NCBI GenBank assembly: GCA_023423935.1
Contig: JAFAEQ010000014.1
Coordinates: 1-22,610 of the forward strand
Length of the DNA: 22,610 nt
Direction of reading: 5' to 3'
Source: Pseudomonadota bacterium
GTDB lineage: Bacteria; Pseudomonadota; Gammaproteobacteria; Steroidobacterales; Steroidobacteraceae
Shown here: positions 1-8,284 of the stretch, piece after piece
Layout of the letters: every line of letters starts with the position of its first letter
Numbering within the stretch: the stretch's first letter is position 1
Notes under the pieces: model-generated
The model's database searches: none
The model's input: only the letters and a program-made list of their open reading frames with translations
What the model was told of the DNA's origin: nothing
Program-made: the position numbers and the translations under genes

Positions 1-1631
1 GTGCGCATCTGCCAGCGCAGCGTGCTCGAGGTCGCAAGCAGAAACGTGGAGCCTCGCCCAAACCTCTGCCACACGAGCACCGGCGCGGGACGCTCGGCAT
101 CGGATTCCAGCAACACCGTCGCGCCGGGTTTCAGACGACCCACTGGCTCGAGATCCGCCAGCGGCGGCAGCGTGCGCCACAGCTCGGCACTCCGGCGTGC
201 ATCTGCATCGAGCCGCGTGATGGGTGAGTCCGCCGCATACGCGGTCGGTCGCACAGAGGTCGGTCGCTGAGTCGGACTGCCTTGCCGCGCAGGCAGATGC
301 GTTGGCAGCGCCTGCGACAACAGCGCTCGCTCCCAACCGCCCTCCGAAAGACCGCTGCGACCCGCGAGCAGGAGCACGCTGCCGCCGCGTTTGTCCACGA
401 AGTCTCTCAGCCAATCGTGCTGCTGAGCATTCAGCGTGGCGGCTTCGAGACTCCCGATGATGACGGCGTCGTATGCCAACAGCTCTGCCGGGGTCGTCGG
501 AAATCCATCGAGCAGCTCTGCACCGGAGTCCACACCCTGCCGAAAGTACTTGTTGGGTGTGGTGCGCACCACGCTCGTCACTCGCAACGAGCGCTCCGAT
601 TCGAGCGCGCGCCTCAGGAACTTGTACTCCCAGCGCGGCTCACCTTCGACGTACAGAATGCGACGGCGTGCCGCCGGAACATGCAGCACCTCGCTGCGCG
701 AGTTGTTGATCACATCGATCTCGTCAGGCAGCGCATCGAGCGTGAAGCGCAGATCGTGCGTGCCTGGATCGCCGGCGGGAAAGTCGATGGCGTATTGCGT
801 CAGCGGGCCCGATCCCGCAAGTGCAAGATCCTTCGCCGCGAGCAGTCGATCGCCGTCGTAGATGCGCAATCGCGTATTCGCTGCGCCATCGTGACGGATC
901 TGAATGTTTGCGCTCACGGTCGATCCCGCCGGAGCCGTGGACGCCACATTGACAGCGGCGAGCTCAAGATCCGACGGCAGCCGTTCAGCTCCGACACCAA
1001 CGGTGTGCACGGGCACGCCGAATGAGGCGATCTGCGCCAGGCGCTGTTCGCTCAGCGTCTGCCCATTCTCGCCGCCATCACTGATCAGGACGATTCCCGC
1101 CAGAGGCAACGTGCCGGCCGTCTGCAACAGTTGGGTGAGTGCATCTCCGACATGCGTCTGTGCGCCGGGCGCCGGAATCGAATCCAGCGATGTCAGAGCC
1201 TCCGTGCGAGCCGCGAATGTGAAGAGCCTTACGTCGAACGTCCGCTGCAACGAGCTCAGTGCATCCTGACCCAATGTCGAGACTGCGCGCTGCAAGCGCG
1301 ATTGATCGGAATCGACGGCATCTTCGTAGGCCATGCTCGCCGAGGTATCGAGCGCCACCGCCAGCACGTTTTCGCGATCGCGCACCCGCTCGACGTTCAG
1401 CACCGGACGCCAGACGAGGCACGCGAGGATCGCGAGGAAGGCAAACTGTAATGTCGCAAGTGTTGCCAGCCTCGGCAGACCGAGCGTTCGCCGCCGATAC
1501 AGTGTGATCAGAACGACCGCCAGCGAAGCTGCAATGCACGCGACGAGCAGCCAGCGCGGCCAGGTGCTCGCAAAGCCGAGCGTTCCGGAACGCCACGCCC
1601 ACAATGGATGCTTGAATAACAGCTCGAACAC
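1..1631 (-). CDS. VWA / glutamine-amidotransferase-like membrane protein (3' end outside window)
   Basis: Reading the minus strand from a GTG at 1631 gives 543 uninterrupted codons that run off the left edge, so the C-terminus is missing. Two membrane segments lie at about residues 27-44 and 57-74. A von Willebrand A domain follows, with a MIDAS-type DTSAS motif at 95-99 and LISDGG near 182-187. After a beta-rich stretch, the motif YVEGEPRWEYKFLRRAL (about 327-342) and a following alpha/beta region match bacterial proteins that fuse a VWA domain to a class I glutamine-amidotransferase-like domain (PF07090 type). These are cell-envelope proteins, often near MoxR/Bat genes, with no firmly known reaction. 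An in-frame TAG lies just upstream of the GTG, so the start cannot be much earlier; no strong ribosome binding site is visible. The gene diverges from the encapsulin operon. Family assignment is good; function is unknown. Confidence 0.85.
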   Translation of the reverse strand, partial: MFELLFKHPLWAWRSGTLGFASTWPRWLLVACIAASLAVVLITLYRRRTLGLPRLATLATLQFAFLAILACLVWRPVLNVERVRDRENVLAVALDTSASMAYEDAVDSDQSRLQRAVSTLGQDALSSLQRTFDVRLFTFAARTEALTSLDSIPAPGAQTHVGDALTQLLQTAGTLPLAGIVLISDGGENGQTLSEQRLAQIASFGVPVHTVGVGAERLPSDLELAAVNVASTAPAGSTVSANIQIRHDGAANTRLRIYDGDRLLAAKDLALAGSGPLTQYAIDFPAGDPGTHDLRFTLDALPDEIDVINNSRSEVLHVPAARRRILYVEGEPRWEYKFLRRALESERSLRVTSVVRTTPNKYFRQGVDSGAELLDGFPTTPAELLAYDAVIIGSLEAATLNAQQHDWLRDFVDKRGGSVLLLAGRSGLSEGGWERALLSQALPTHLPARQGSPTQRPTSVRPTAYAADSPITRLDADARRSAELWRTLPPLADLEPVGRLKPGATVLLESDAERPAPVLVWQRFGRGSTFLLATSSTLRWQMR

Positions 1632-1787
1632 GACCCACTATTAAGTGAACCTTTGCGCCGTGGCAAGGCGCATGAATGCGCATGCACGCCTCACCCTCTC
1701 GGTGGATTTACCAACAGGCTGTGTGTGACCTCCTTCGGGGGATCGACGAGCAGGGCCGTTCGGGTCGATTGCGAGTCCTCCTTCAGG

Positions 1788-1827
1788 AACCTCGCTGAGG
1801 TTCGTGCGTACTGGGATGATGTACATC
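1788..1827. promoter_or_regulatory. palindromes in the VWA / encapsulin divergent region
   Basis: The 234-base gap between the two divergent genes must hold both promoters. It contains a perfect hairpin, AACCTC-GCT-GAGGTT (1788-1802), and a perfect 10-base palindrome, GATGTACATC (1818-1827), 39 bases before the EncFtn start codon. The second is placed where an operator could control the encapsulin operon. It does not look like a standard Fur or OxyR site. Function is inferred from position only. The EncFtn reading frame stays open upstream to 1653, but that extension looks noncoding. Confidence 0.3.
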
Positions 1828-1865
1828 GTTCCCGCAATTCGAGCGGGGCTCCTCGAGGAGACGTC

Positions 1866-2237
1866 ATGGCCGGCAGCAGCGCTGAACTGCACGAAGATCC
1901 GCAGCAGTTGAAACCTGAGACGATCGATCGGCATCGGGCCATTGTCTCGCTGATGGAAGAACTCGAGGCCATCGACTGGTATGACCAGCGCATCGACGCG
2001 GCGCGCGATCCGCAGCTGCGCGAGATCCTCACGCACAACCGCGACGAGGAGAAAGAACACGCCGCGATGATGCTCGAGTGGCTGCGCCGTCATGACGCAA
2101 AGCTCGATGAACATCTGCACACCTATCTGTTTACCCAGAAGAATCTGCTGCAGATCGAACACGAAGCTGAAGCGGGAGATGACAGCGCAGAAAGCAGTGG
2201 CGACGGCTCGCTCAAGATCGGCAGTCTGCGCAAGTGA
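1866..2237 (+). CDS. encapsulated ferritin (EncFtn), encapsulin cargo
   Basis: This is a 123-residue ferritin-like protein of the EncFtn family. It oxidises Fe(II) at a ferroxidase centre formed between two subunits and works inside an encapsulin shell. The metal-site residues of characterised EncFtn proteins appear at the same positions: Glu32, Trp38, Tyr39, Glu62 and His65 (in EAIDWYD and DEEKEHA). The last 12 residues, GDGSLKIGSLRK, form a typical cargo-loading peptide preceded by a Gly/Ser/Asp-rich flexible stretch. The ATG at 1866 is chosen because a GAGGAG ribosome binding site sits just upstream and because homologues begin near here, although the frame is open further upstream. The shell gene starts 11 bases after the stop. 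Identification is very secure. Confidence 0.95.
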   Translation: MAGSSAELHEDPQQLKPETIDRHRAIVSLMEELEAIDWYDQRIDAARDPQLREILTHNRDEEKEHAAMMLEWLRRHDAKLDEHLHTYLFTQKNLLQIEHEAEAGDDSAESSGDGSLKIGSLRK

Positions 2238-2248
2238 CGGAGAAGCTC

Positions 2249-3058
2249 ATGAACGATCTGTTGCGCGATCAGGCGCCGATCTCGGCCGCCGCGTGGAAAG
2301 AAATAGATGCCGAAGCCACCCGCACACTGAAGGTTCTGCTCGCGGCGCGGCAGCTGGTGGATTTCGTCGGCCCACTGGGATGGAACAGCTCGGCGGTCTC
2401 GACCGGACGCACCGAGAAAATCGCTCCCCTTCAGGAGGGTGCGGCTGCTCGCCTGCGCATCGTCCAGCCGATGGTCGAAATCCGCATCCCGTTCGAATTG
2501 CAACGCGAAGAGCTGGAGGCGATCGGCCGCGGCGCGAGCGATGCGGATCTCGATCCCGTGCGCAATGCGGCACGCGCCGCCGCCATCGCCGAGGATCGCG
2601 CTATTTTTCAGGGCTATTCCGCGGCAGGCATCGAAGGCATGTTTGCCGCCTCGGCCGCTCAACAACTGACTATTCCTGATGCATATGAAGCGTATCCCGA
2701 CATCGTGGCCGAGGCGACGCATCGTCTGCGCAGCGAAGGCGTGAGCGGCCCCTACGGCATCGCACTCGGCCCGCGCTGTTACACAGGGCTTACACGCAGC
2801 ACTTCACGCGGTTATCCGATCATCGATCATGTGCGCGAACTCATCGATGGCCCGATCGTCTGGGCACCGGCTGCAGACGGCGCGATCTTGCTGAGCCTGC
2901 GCGGCGGTGATTTCGAGTTATCGGTCGGTCAGGATTTTTCGATCGGCTATCTCGACCACACCAGCAGCTCGGTGCTTCTCTATCTGCAGGAGACTTTCAC
3001 CTTCCGCGTGCTATCGCCGGAAGCGGCCGTCCCGCTCACGTATGCGCGCAAAGAATGA
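2249..3058 (+). CDS. family 1 encapsulin shell protein
   Basis: This 269-residue protein is a family 1 encapsulin (linocin M18-like, HK97 fold); members of this size usually form a 60-subunit shell. The N-terminus MNDLLRDQAPISAAAWKEID and the following VDFVGPLGWN stretch are hallmarks of the family; the N-terminal helix and adjacent surface normally bind the cargo peptide. Near the C-terminus, FSIGYLDHTSSSVLLYLQET and a final FRVLSPEAAVPL segment also match. The frame would allow a GTG at 2234 overlapping the EncFtn stop, but the ATG at 2249 has a GGAG five to six bases upstream and gives the usual N-terminus. Together with the upstream EncFtn this forms a complete two-gene iron-storage nanocompartment. 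No second cargo gene is visible. Confidence 0.95.
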   Translation: MNDLLRDQAPISAAAWKEIDAEATRTLKVLLAARQLVDFVGPLGWNSSAVSTGRTEKIAPLQEGAAARLRIVQPMVEIRIPFELQREELEAIGRGASDADLDPVRNAARAAAIAEDRAIFQGYSAAGIEGMFAASAAQQLTIPDAYEAYPDIVAEATHRLRSEGVSGPYGIALGPRCYTGLTRSTSRGYPIIDHVRELIDGPIVWAPAADGAILLSLRGGDFELSVGQDFSIGYLDHTSSSVLLYLQETFTFRVLSPEAAVPLTYARKE

Positions 3059-3641
3059 ATGAAGGGATGGAGGCCACTGCGCCATTCATCCGCCTCCTCA
3101 ATGCGGGCCCGGCAATCCCCCGGCCAGCCGATCTACTGTCATATCCATTTGCGTTAATGACGCGGAGCGTTCGCACTGTATAAGTGCGTGTGGACGCGCT
3201 GCGTACGATGGATCAGGGCAGAGCGATCACGCCGACGCTTTCAGCGAGCGCCACAGCCGCGTTTCTGCTGGGTCGGCACGAGACTTGCTCTAGGTCTCAT
3301 GCGACATTCGCTGCTGAACGTCGCTGCGTATCCCTGGTCGAGGAGAGGTCTTCAGGCACCCCGTTCTACAAGCACTGGCGCTTGGTGAGTTTCCGGTTAC
3401 GGAAATGATTCGGCGCACGCGTAGCGAGGATGGTGGAGTCGTGATGCTGTCGCAATGGACGGGATATGTGTTCACGCCAATCAGCGCACGGTGGCTACTG
3501 CCTTCCCGCGCCTCGCATCGCCATGCGATCTCTTCTCGCGAAGCCTCTGCTCGCGCCGTGCCCGGTGTCATCAGCGATAGTCGATCCAATCGCCTGCAAC
3601 ACGCGCCTTCTCAACTGACGGAGTAGTCCCATCAGGGAACC
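3059..3641. other. 583-base intergenic region without a supported gene
   Basis: Several short open frames occur on both strands (for example 3184-3408, 3405-3626 and minus 3290-3589), but none has a recognisable protein, a good ribosome binding site or convincing composition. Visible structure: a 17-base palindrome at 3172-3188 (separate entry), a GCGT-TAATG-ACGC inverted repeat just before it, and TTTCCG-GTTA-CGGAAA at 3390-3405. The region must hold the end of the encapsulin transcript and the promoter of the LysR gene; no clear terminator is seen. Confidence 0.5.
3172..3188. promoter_or_regulatory. operator-like palindrome CGCACT-gtata-AGTGCG
   Basis: Perfect 6-base arms flank a 5-base AT-rich centre, and the centre overlaps a -10-like TATAAG. 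The layout suits a dimeric repressor or activator site placed over a promoter. No gene start is near enough to name a target; the LysR gene begins about 450 bases downstream. Confidence 0.3.
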
Positions 3642-4523
3642 ATGCGTTTACCCTCGCTGAAATTTCTCAAGACTTTCCAGGTCGCTGCAGCTCGCCTGAG
3701 TTTCAAGGCAGCCGCGGAAGAGCTGTTCATCACGCCCTCGGCCGTGAGTCACCAGATCAAGGCGCTCGAGGAGCAGCTCGGCGTGATGCTGTTCGAGCGC
3801 GGTCCACACTCGCTCACACTCACGGAAGCCGGCAGCCACTATCTGCAGCACATGGATGCACTGTTCGCACGGCTCGAGTCGGTCACGGAACAGCTGCAGG
3901 TGCACTACGGACGCGGCGTCGTCAGGTTGCACATGACGCCCTTCTTCGCGACCGAGTTGCTGCTACCGAAGTTGCCCTTGCTCCTGGAAGCCCAACCGGA
4001 TACGGACATTCACATCAACACTGCGTTGGCGCCTTTGCAATCTCATCCGGCCGATGCAGACGTGTCGATCGTCGTCAACGCCGCGCCCGAAAGCGGCCTC
4101 GATTGCCACAAGCTGTTCTCGCAGGCCTTCGTGCCCGCGTGCGCGCCTTCTCTGTTACAGCGCATCCCGATCCGCACGCTCGAGGATCTGAATCGTCACA
4201 CGCTCATCGTTCACGAAGCACGACGCGATGCATGGGAACGCTGGGCCGAATCTGTGGGTGTACGGTTGCGTCCTAAAAAATTCGTGCGCTTCGACACGAT
4301 GGCCGCGGCGGCCGAAGCGGCCGAGCACGGCGTAGGTGTCGCACTGGTGTCTTCGCGCACGGGCAACGAACGATTTGCTCAGCGATCCCTCGTGCGGCTC
4401 TTCGACACCGAGCTGCAGACCGGTGAAAGCTACTTCCTGCTGCTTCGACGCGAAGATGCCACCCGCCCCGACATCCGCGCACTGACGCAATGGTTGTTGA
4501 ATGAGTTCCGGGTCGCCGCGTGA
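3642..4523 (+). CDS. LysR-family transcriptional regulator (GcvA-like)
   Basis: The 293-residue product has the LysR layout. An N-terminal winged helix-turn-helix occupies about residues 1-62 (LKFLKTFQVAAARLSFKAAA, then ITPSAVSHQIKALEEQLG and LFERGPHSLTLTEAG). A linker helix and a periplasmic-binding-protein-like effector domain follow. The SPSAVSHQIK-type recognition helix and the short, basic-residue-poor effector domain resemble the GcvA/AmpR subgroup. Start: ATG preceded by AGGGAA at suitable spacing. LysR proteins often control a divergent gene, but the upstream neighbour is co-directional and 583 bases away, so the target is unknown. The inducer cannot be guessed. Confidence 0.93.
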   Translation: MRLPSLKFLKTFQVAAARLSFKAAAEELFITPSAVSHQIKALEEQLGVMLFERGPHSLTLTEAGSHYLQHMDALFARLESVTEQLQVHYGRGVVRLHMTPFFATELLLPKLPLLLEAQPDTDIHINTALAPLQSHPADADVSIVVNAAPESGLDCHKLFSQAFVPACAPSLLQRIPIRTLEDLNRHTLIVHEARRDAWERWAESVGVRLRPKKFVRFDTMAAAAEAAEHGVGVALVSSRTGNERFAQRSLVRLFDTELQTGESYFLLLRREDATRPDIRALTQWLLNEFRVAA

Positions 4524-4533
4524 CGGCGACGAC

Positions 4534-4662
4534 GAAGAAATTTCACACAGCGTGCACGGAACACACGGAGTCGAGACCGCCCAAAGACGGTCAGCTCCTC
4601 CTCGTGCCTTGATCATTTTCCATTGCCCGCATTTACCCCGTGCAGCCCCGTGGAGATCTTCT
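4534..4662. repeat. imperfect long inverted repeat (family member 1)
   Basis: The left arm starts at 4534 (GAAGAAATTTCACACAGCG, then TGCACGG). The right arm, 4635-4662 (ACCCCGTGCAGCCCCGTGGA then GATCTTC), reads back as a similar sequence, giving a cruciform-capable element with a loop near 70 bases. The arms share the GTGCACGG / CCACGGGG vocabulary of the element at 16655-16758 between minC and minD. It lies just after the LysR stop, so it could also act in transcript termination. No gene is seen in 4524-4804. Confidence 0.5.
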
Positions 4663-4804
4663 CCTTCCGATGTGCATGCCTTTTGCTTCGCAATGAAGGT
4701 GAGCTGAATTCATCCGAGCATGAAATCTGATCGTTTGTGACCTGGCGAAGGGCTTCGTAGATTGGCACCCGTCCCAGTCACTTCGCCCCCGAAAGGAAGC
4801 CGCC

Positions 4805-5173
4805 ATGAACACCGTGTCACGCACCAAGACCTTGCTGATTACTTCGATGATGCCCCTGTTTGCAGCGCCCATGCTCAGCCATGCCGAAAGTGCATCGCAA
4901 GCAGATGCTCCGTTCGATGCCTGCGTCAAAGCATTCGTCTCCGCGAAATTCGAGAAGGAGCGTCACTACACCGTCGTCAGCGGAAGCACGAGAGACTTCG
5001 ATCCTCAAGTGAGCAGCTATCGCATTACGCTGGCCGCCACAGGCAAGCAGAGCGGAAAGAAACTCGCCAGCGCCACCTGCATCGTCGATCGTGCAGGCGT
5101 CACGCTCACCGTGAACGGCAAGAGCTATGCAGTGCCGACCTCTGGTGAGAACGCTGTGCTCAGCGCTCGCTGA
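4805..5173 (+). CDS. small secreted protein of unknown function
   Basis: This 122-residue protein begins with a clear Sec-type signal peptide: a polar/basic start (NTVSRTK), a hydrophobic core (LLITSMMPLFAAPML) and a probable cleavage after SHA near residue 27. The mature part, about 95 residues, holds exactly two cysteines (Cys40 and Cys92), which could form a disulfide in the periplasm. It contains beta-strand-like segments (YRITLAATG, GVTLTVNGKSYAV). A strong GAAAGGA ribosome binding site precedes the ATG. I do not recognise the family. It stands alone, followed by a terminator-like hairpin. Confidence 0.8.
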   Translation: MNTVSRTKTLLITSMMPLFAAPMLSHAESASQADAPFDACVKAFVSAKFEKERHYTVVSGSTRDFDPQVSSYRITLAATGKQSGKKLASATCIVDRAGVTLTVNGKSYAVPTSGENAVLSAR

Positions 5174-5185
5174 TCCTCAACGACG

Positions 5186-5211
5186 GGGCGAGTAGCGATT
5201 CGCGCTCGCCC
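5186..5211 (+). terminator. hairpin after the secreted-protein gene
   Basis: GGGCGAG (5186-5192) pairs perfectly with CTCGCCC (5205-5211), 13 bases after the stop codon. Only a weak T-containing stretch follows, so termination is plausible but not certain. Confidence 0.5.
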
Positions 5212-5247
5212 ATTCGCTTCTATCGCAGATCGTCCGCTCCATTTTTC

Positions 5248-5323
5248 GCACTCCGGGATCGCATCAAGCCCGAACCCCCCTTGAGCTGGATGCGGCAAGG
5301 AACGCCAATCCCGGAGTGCTTTT
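5248..5323 (+). other. nested hairpin element upstream of the hybrid kinase
   Basis: GCACTCCGGGAT (5248-5259) pairs perfectly over 12 bases with ATCCCGGAGTGC (5308-5319), followed by TTTT. Inside, CGCATC (5260-5265) pairs with GATGCG (5289-5294) and CAAG/CTTG can form within its loop, so the inner stem stacks directly on the outer one. A further small hairpin, GATCCGC-CATT-GCGGATC, is at 5386-5403. The element lies 120-196 bases before the kinase start and could be a leader structure, an attenuator or the terminator of an unseen short RNA. Confidence 0.45.
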
Positions 5324-5443
5324 CCAATCGCGATTCTCCCGCTCCTGCCGCTACGGTCGCTGTCACGCACTTACCATCCATTCCAGATCCGCCATTGCGG
5401 ATCAGGCCCTGCGGTTCATGCGGCTGGCCAGGAAGGACTCTAA

Positions 5444-7537
5444 ATGAGAACATCCGCGCGCTCGTCGGCGCCCGGATACATCAATTACAAGATGCGGTTT
5501 TTTCGTCGCTCTCTGATCTCGCTTGGCATCGCTGCCACGCTGCCGACGATCGCGTTTGCCGCAGTGGGGTTCTTCTACTTCTTTCGCGCAGAAAGCACGC
5601 GAGTCGAGGACGAAACGCTGGCCCACAGTGCCAGCATCGTGGCACTGACGGACGCCGCACTTCAGGCGGAAACCCGCGTGCTGGGCGTGCTCGCCACTTC
5701 GGTGTACTTCGATTCATTCGCCTGGACCGATTTTCAGGCTCGCATCCAGCGCCTGCTCGCGGCCAATCCTCTGTGGCTTTCCGTGTATGTGTACGACCCG
5801 AGAGAGGAAGCGCTACTGATCGACGGTCGCTTTCCCTATTCCGGGCCGAAGCGCAGCGCCTTACCCGGCACTGAAACCACGCTATCGTTGGCAAGCGCTA
5901 CCGCGCCCGTGATCGGCGGAGTGACGCGCGACCCCGAGCCCGTCATACATATATATGTACCGGTGCTTCGGGATGCTCATCCGCGGTTCTGGCTCATTGC
6001 AGCCATCCGCACCGCCTCCTTCCAGCAGATCCTGAGCTCGCATATCGAAACAGGGACGATCGCCGCGATCGTCGACCGCGACGGCAATTTCATCGCTCGC
6101 ACGCGCGACTATGCAAATCGTGTGGGAACGCCTGCAACCCAGTACGTTCGCAACGCGATTCACAAATTCAGTCACGGCGTCTATCAAGGCACGACTTGGG
6201 AAGGCGTGCGCAACTACACCGCCTTCGAGACCTCACCGCTCTCGGGATGGTCGGCTCATGTCGCGATGGCCTCCGCGCTGATCGACCGTCCGAACACACT
6301 GGCGTTGGCGACCGCTGGTCTCGCAAGTCTCGGAGCGATCGCGCTTGCCGCCGTGCTGATCACGCTGGTACTGCGAGACATGGCCGAACGCCGGCGCGCC
6401 GAGGAAGCTTTGCGCCAATCGCAGAAAATGGAGGCGATCGGTCAGCTCACCGGCGGCATCGCGCACGACTTCAACAATCTGCTGACGGCCATCATCGGCA
6501 ATCTGGACATGATTCGCTCGCGCGCCGGTAACGAGCGCTTGCAACGCCTGTCGGACAACGCACTCGAAGCCGCACGACGCGGGGCGAAGCTCACCTCGCA
6601 GCTGCTGGCCTTCTCGCGCAGCCAACGCATGCAACTCGTCACCGTGGATCTCGACGCGTTGCTCAATGGCATGAGCGCACTGCTGCATCAGTCACTCGGA
6701 ACGACCGTCACTGCCCGGATCAACATCGACGCGAACGCGCGATTCGTCATCAGCGATCCGAATCAGCTCGAGCTTGCGCTGCTGAATCTTGCCGTCAACG
6801 CACGCGATGCCATGCCGGAGGGCGGCACGTTCGCGATCTCGACCCTCCCGGCGAACGAAGCTGAGCTTCGCGACTTGCCCCGACGTGCTTACGTCGAGAT
6901 TTGCGTGCGCGACACCGGCACGGGAATGAGCGAGGAAGTCCGAGCGCGGGCGATGGAGCCTTTCTTCACCACCAAACAGGTAGGCCACGGCACAGGGCTC
7001 GGACTGTCCCAGGTTTACGGCGTCGCTCGTGAATCGGGCGGAACGCTGTTCCTCGAGAGCGAGCCGGGCAAGGGGACGAAAGTGCGCATCATCCTGCCGG
7101 CGGCAGGCACGAACAGCGCCCATCCCGCCACGATCCGGGTCGGCACGAACACACCGACGATCCCCGCGCCGCAGATCGCTTCCGAGATTCGGATTCTGCT
7201 GGTCGATGACGACAAGCAGGTGCGCCGCTTCGTCGGTGAGTCACTGCGCCATCTGAAGTACCAGGTGGTCGATGTGAGCAACGGTCAGGACGCGCTGGCG
7301 CGTCTGCGGGAATCTCACTTCGATCTGCTCGTCGTCGATTTCGCGATGCCCGGCATGAACGGCGCGGAAGTGGCACGTGCTGCGAAGGAAATGCAGCCCT
7401 CGCTCAAGGTTCTGATCGTATCGGGCTATGCGGACAGCGCAGCGATCGAAGCGCTGCTCGGCGATACGCCTCTGCTGCGCAAACCTTTCGACGTCCATGC
7501 GCTGAGCGTCGCCGTCGCTGAAATCCTACGCAGCTGA
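5444..7537 (+). CDS. membrane hybrid sensor histidine kinase with C-terminal receiver domain
   Basis: 697 residues. One membrane segment at about 22-48, a periplasmic sensor region of about 240 residues (likely a CACHE-type double domain, with IVDRDGNFIAR) and a second segment at about 286-310 are followed by the kinase core. HisKA has the phospho-acceptor His341 in GGIAHDFNNLL. The ATPase domain shows Asn448/Asn452 in the N box, DTGTGM (490-495) and GHGTGLGL (514-521). A receiver domain from about 582 has the acidic VDDD cluster, phospho-acceptor Asp632 (VVDFAMPGMNG) and Lys680. ATG 5444 has an AGGAAGGA site; the in-frame ATG at 5492 has none. Kinases with HDFNN and an attached receiver often act without an adjacent regulator; none is adjacent here. 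The signal is unknown. Confidence 0.95.
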   Translation: MRTSARSSAPGYINYKMRFFRRSLISLGIAATLPTIAFAAVGFFYFFRAESTRVEDETLAHSASIVALTDAALQAETRVLGVLATSVYFDSFAWTDFQARIQRLLAANPLWLSVYVYDPREEALLIDGRFPYSGPKRSALPGTETTLSLASATAPVIGGVTRDPEPVIHIYVPVLRDAHPRFWLIAAIRTASFQQILSSHIETGTIAAIVDRDGNFIARTRDYANRVGTPATQYVRNAIHKFSHGVYQGTTWEGVRNYTAFETSPLSGWSAHVAMASALIDRPNTLALATAGLASLGAIALAAVLITLVLRDMAERRRAEEALRQSQKMEAIGQLTGGIAHDFNNLLTAIIGNLDMIRSRAGNERLQRLSDNALEAARRGAKLTSQLLAFSRSQRMQLVTVDLDALLNGMSALLHQSLGTTVTARINIDANARFVISDPNQLELALLNLAVNARDAMPEGGTFAISTLPANEAELRDLPRRAYVEICVRDTGTGMSEEVRARAMEPFFTTKQVGHGTGLGLSQVYGVARESGGTLFLESEPGKGTKVRIILPAAGTNSAHPATIRVGTNTPTIPAPQIASEIRILLVDDDKQVRRFVGESLRHLKYQVVDVSNGQDALARLRESHFDLLVVDFAMPGMNGAEVARAAKEMQPSLKVLIVSGYADSAAIEALLGDTPLLRKPFDVHALSVAVAEILRS

Positions 7538-7540
7538 TCA

Positions 7541-7593
7541 CGGCGGGCCGCACCTACGCTGTTATGCTTGCGGCCCTTCGCCGTTCTTCTTTT
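7541..7593 (+). terminator. terminator-like hairpin after the hybrid kinase
   Basis: GGGCCGC (7545-7551) pairs with GCGGCCC (7570-7576), extended outward by CGGC/GCCG across a small bulge. A T-rich run (TTCTTCTTTT, 7584-7593) follows, as in an intrinsic terminator. It ends six bases before the esterase ATG, so the esterase either starts from a promoter inside this sequence or is read through from the kinase. Confidence 0.55.
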
Positions 7594-7598
7594 CCGCC

Positions 7599-8276
7599 AT
7601 GCGCTACTCGCAACGTGAATCCGACACTGAGGTGATTCTGGAACCCGCTTCGCCCGCTTCCGCGAGCGTGATCGTTCTTCACGGTCTCGGTGCGGACGGA
7701 TTCGATTTCGTTCCCATCGTCGGTGAGTTGAAGCTGGACCTGCCGATTCGCTTTATTTTTCCGCATGCCAGCACTCGCCCGGTGACGGTGAACAACGGCT
7801 ACGTCATGCGTGCGTGGTACGACATCGTGGCGCTCGGCGGCAGCGCGAAGGAAGACGATGCCGGCATTCGCGAATCGGCCCGACGCGTCGATACGTACAT
7901 TGCCCGCGAGAAAAGTGCGGGCATCGCCGCAAACCGCATCGTCGTCGCAGGATTCTCGCAAGGCGGCGCGATCGCACTGCATGCGGGACTGCGTTACCCG
8001 GAACGCCTCGGCGGCATCCTCGCGCTGTCGACCTATCTGCCTTTGCGTAACACCGTCGCAGCAGAGGCCGCCACCGCGAATCGCGATGTGCCGATTCTCA
8101 TGTGCCACGGCACCTACGACGGCATCGTCCCTGCCGCAATGGGCGTGGCATCGCGCGACACTCTGCTGAAGCTCGGCCATCAGGTCGAGTGGCGCACCTA
8201 TCCGATCGAGCATTCGGTCTCGGCCGCCGAGATCGTCGATATCTCCCGCTGGCTGCAGGCTCGATTGACTGAATGA
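7599..8276 (+). CDS. serine carboxylesterase / phospholipase family (alpha/beta hydrolase)
   Basis: 225 residues, matching the usual length of the bacterial carboxylesterase / acyl-protein-thioesterase-like family (Abhydrolase_2). The oxyanion region LHGLGADGFDF lies at 28-37. The nucleophile elbow GFSQGG places Ser120; Asp174 (GTYDGIVP) and His205 (YPIEHSVS) complete the triad. There is no signal peptide, so it is probably cytoplasmic and hydrolyses short-chain carboxylic esters. No Shine-Dalgarno sequence precedes the ATG, and a terminator-like hairpin sits directly before it, so leaderless or low-level expression is possible. The start is supported by the normal N-terminal length. Confidence 0.92.
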   Translation: MRYSQRESDTEVILEPASPASASVIVLHGLGADGFDFVPIVGELKLDLPIRFIFPHASTRPVTVNNGYVMRAWYDIVALGGSAKEDDAGIRESARRVDTYIAREKSAGIAANRIVVAGFSQGGAIALHAGLRYPERLGGILALSTYLPLRNTVAAEAATANRDVPILMCHGTYDGIVPAAMGVASRDTLLKLGHQVEWRTYPIEHSVSAAEIVDISRWLQARLTE

Positions 8277-8284
8277 CGTGCGAA

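Noticed and set aside
1078..1683. 201-codon minus-strand frame
   Set aside because: It is out of frame with the VWA/GATase gene on the same strand, which gives clear domain motifs; this frame is a shadow.
1653..1865. In-frame 71-codon N-terminal extension of EncFtn
   Set aside because: EncFtn proteins begin at the ATG at 1866, which has a strong ribosome binding site; the extension has no family resemblance.
3184..3626. Short open frames in the post-encapsulin gap
   Set aside because: No ribosome binding sites, no recognisable domains, compositions like random GC-rich sequence.
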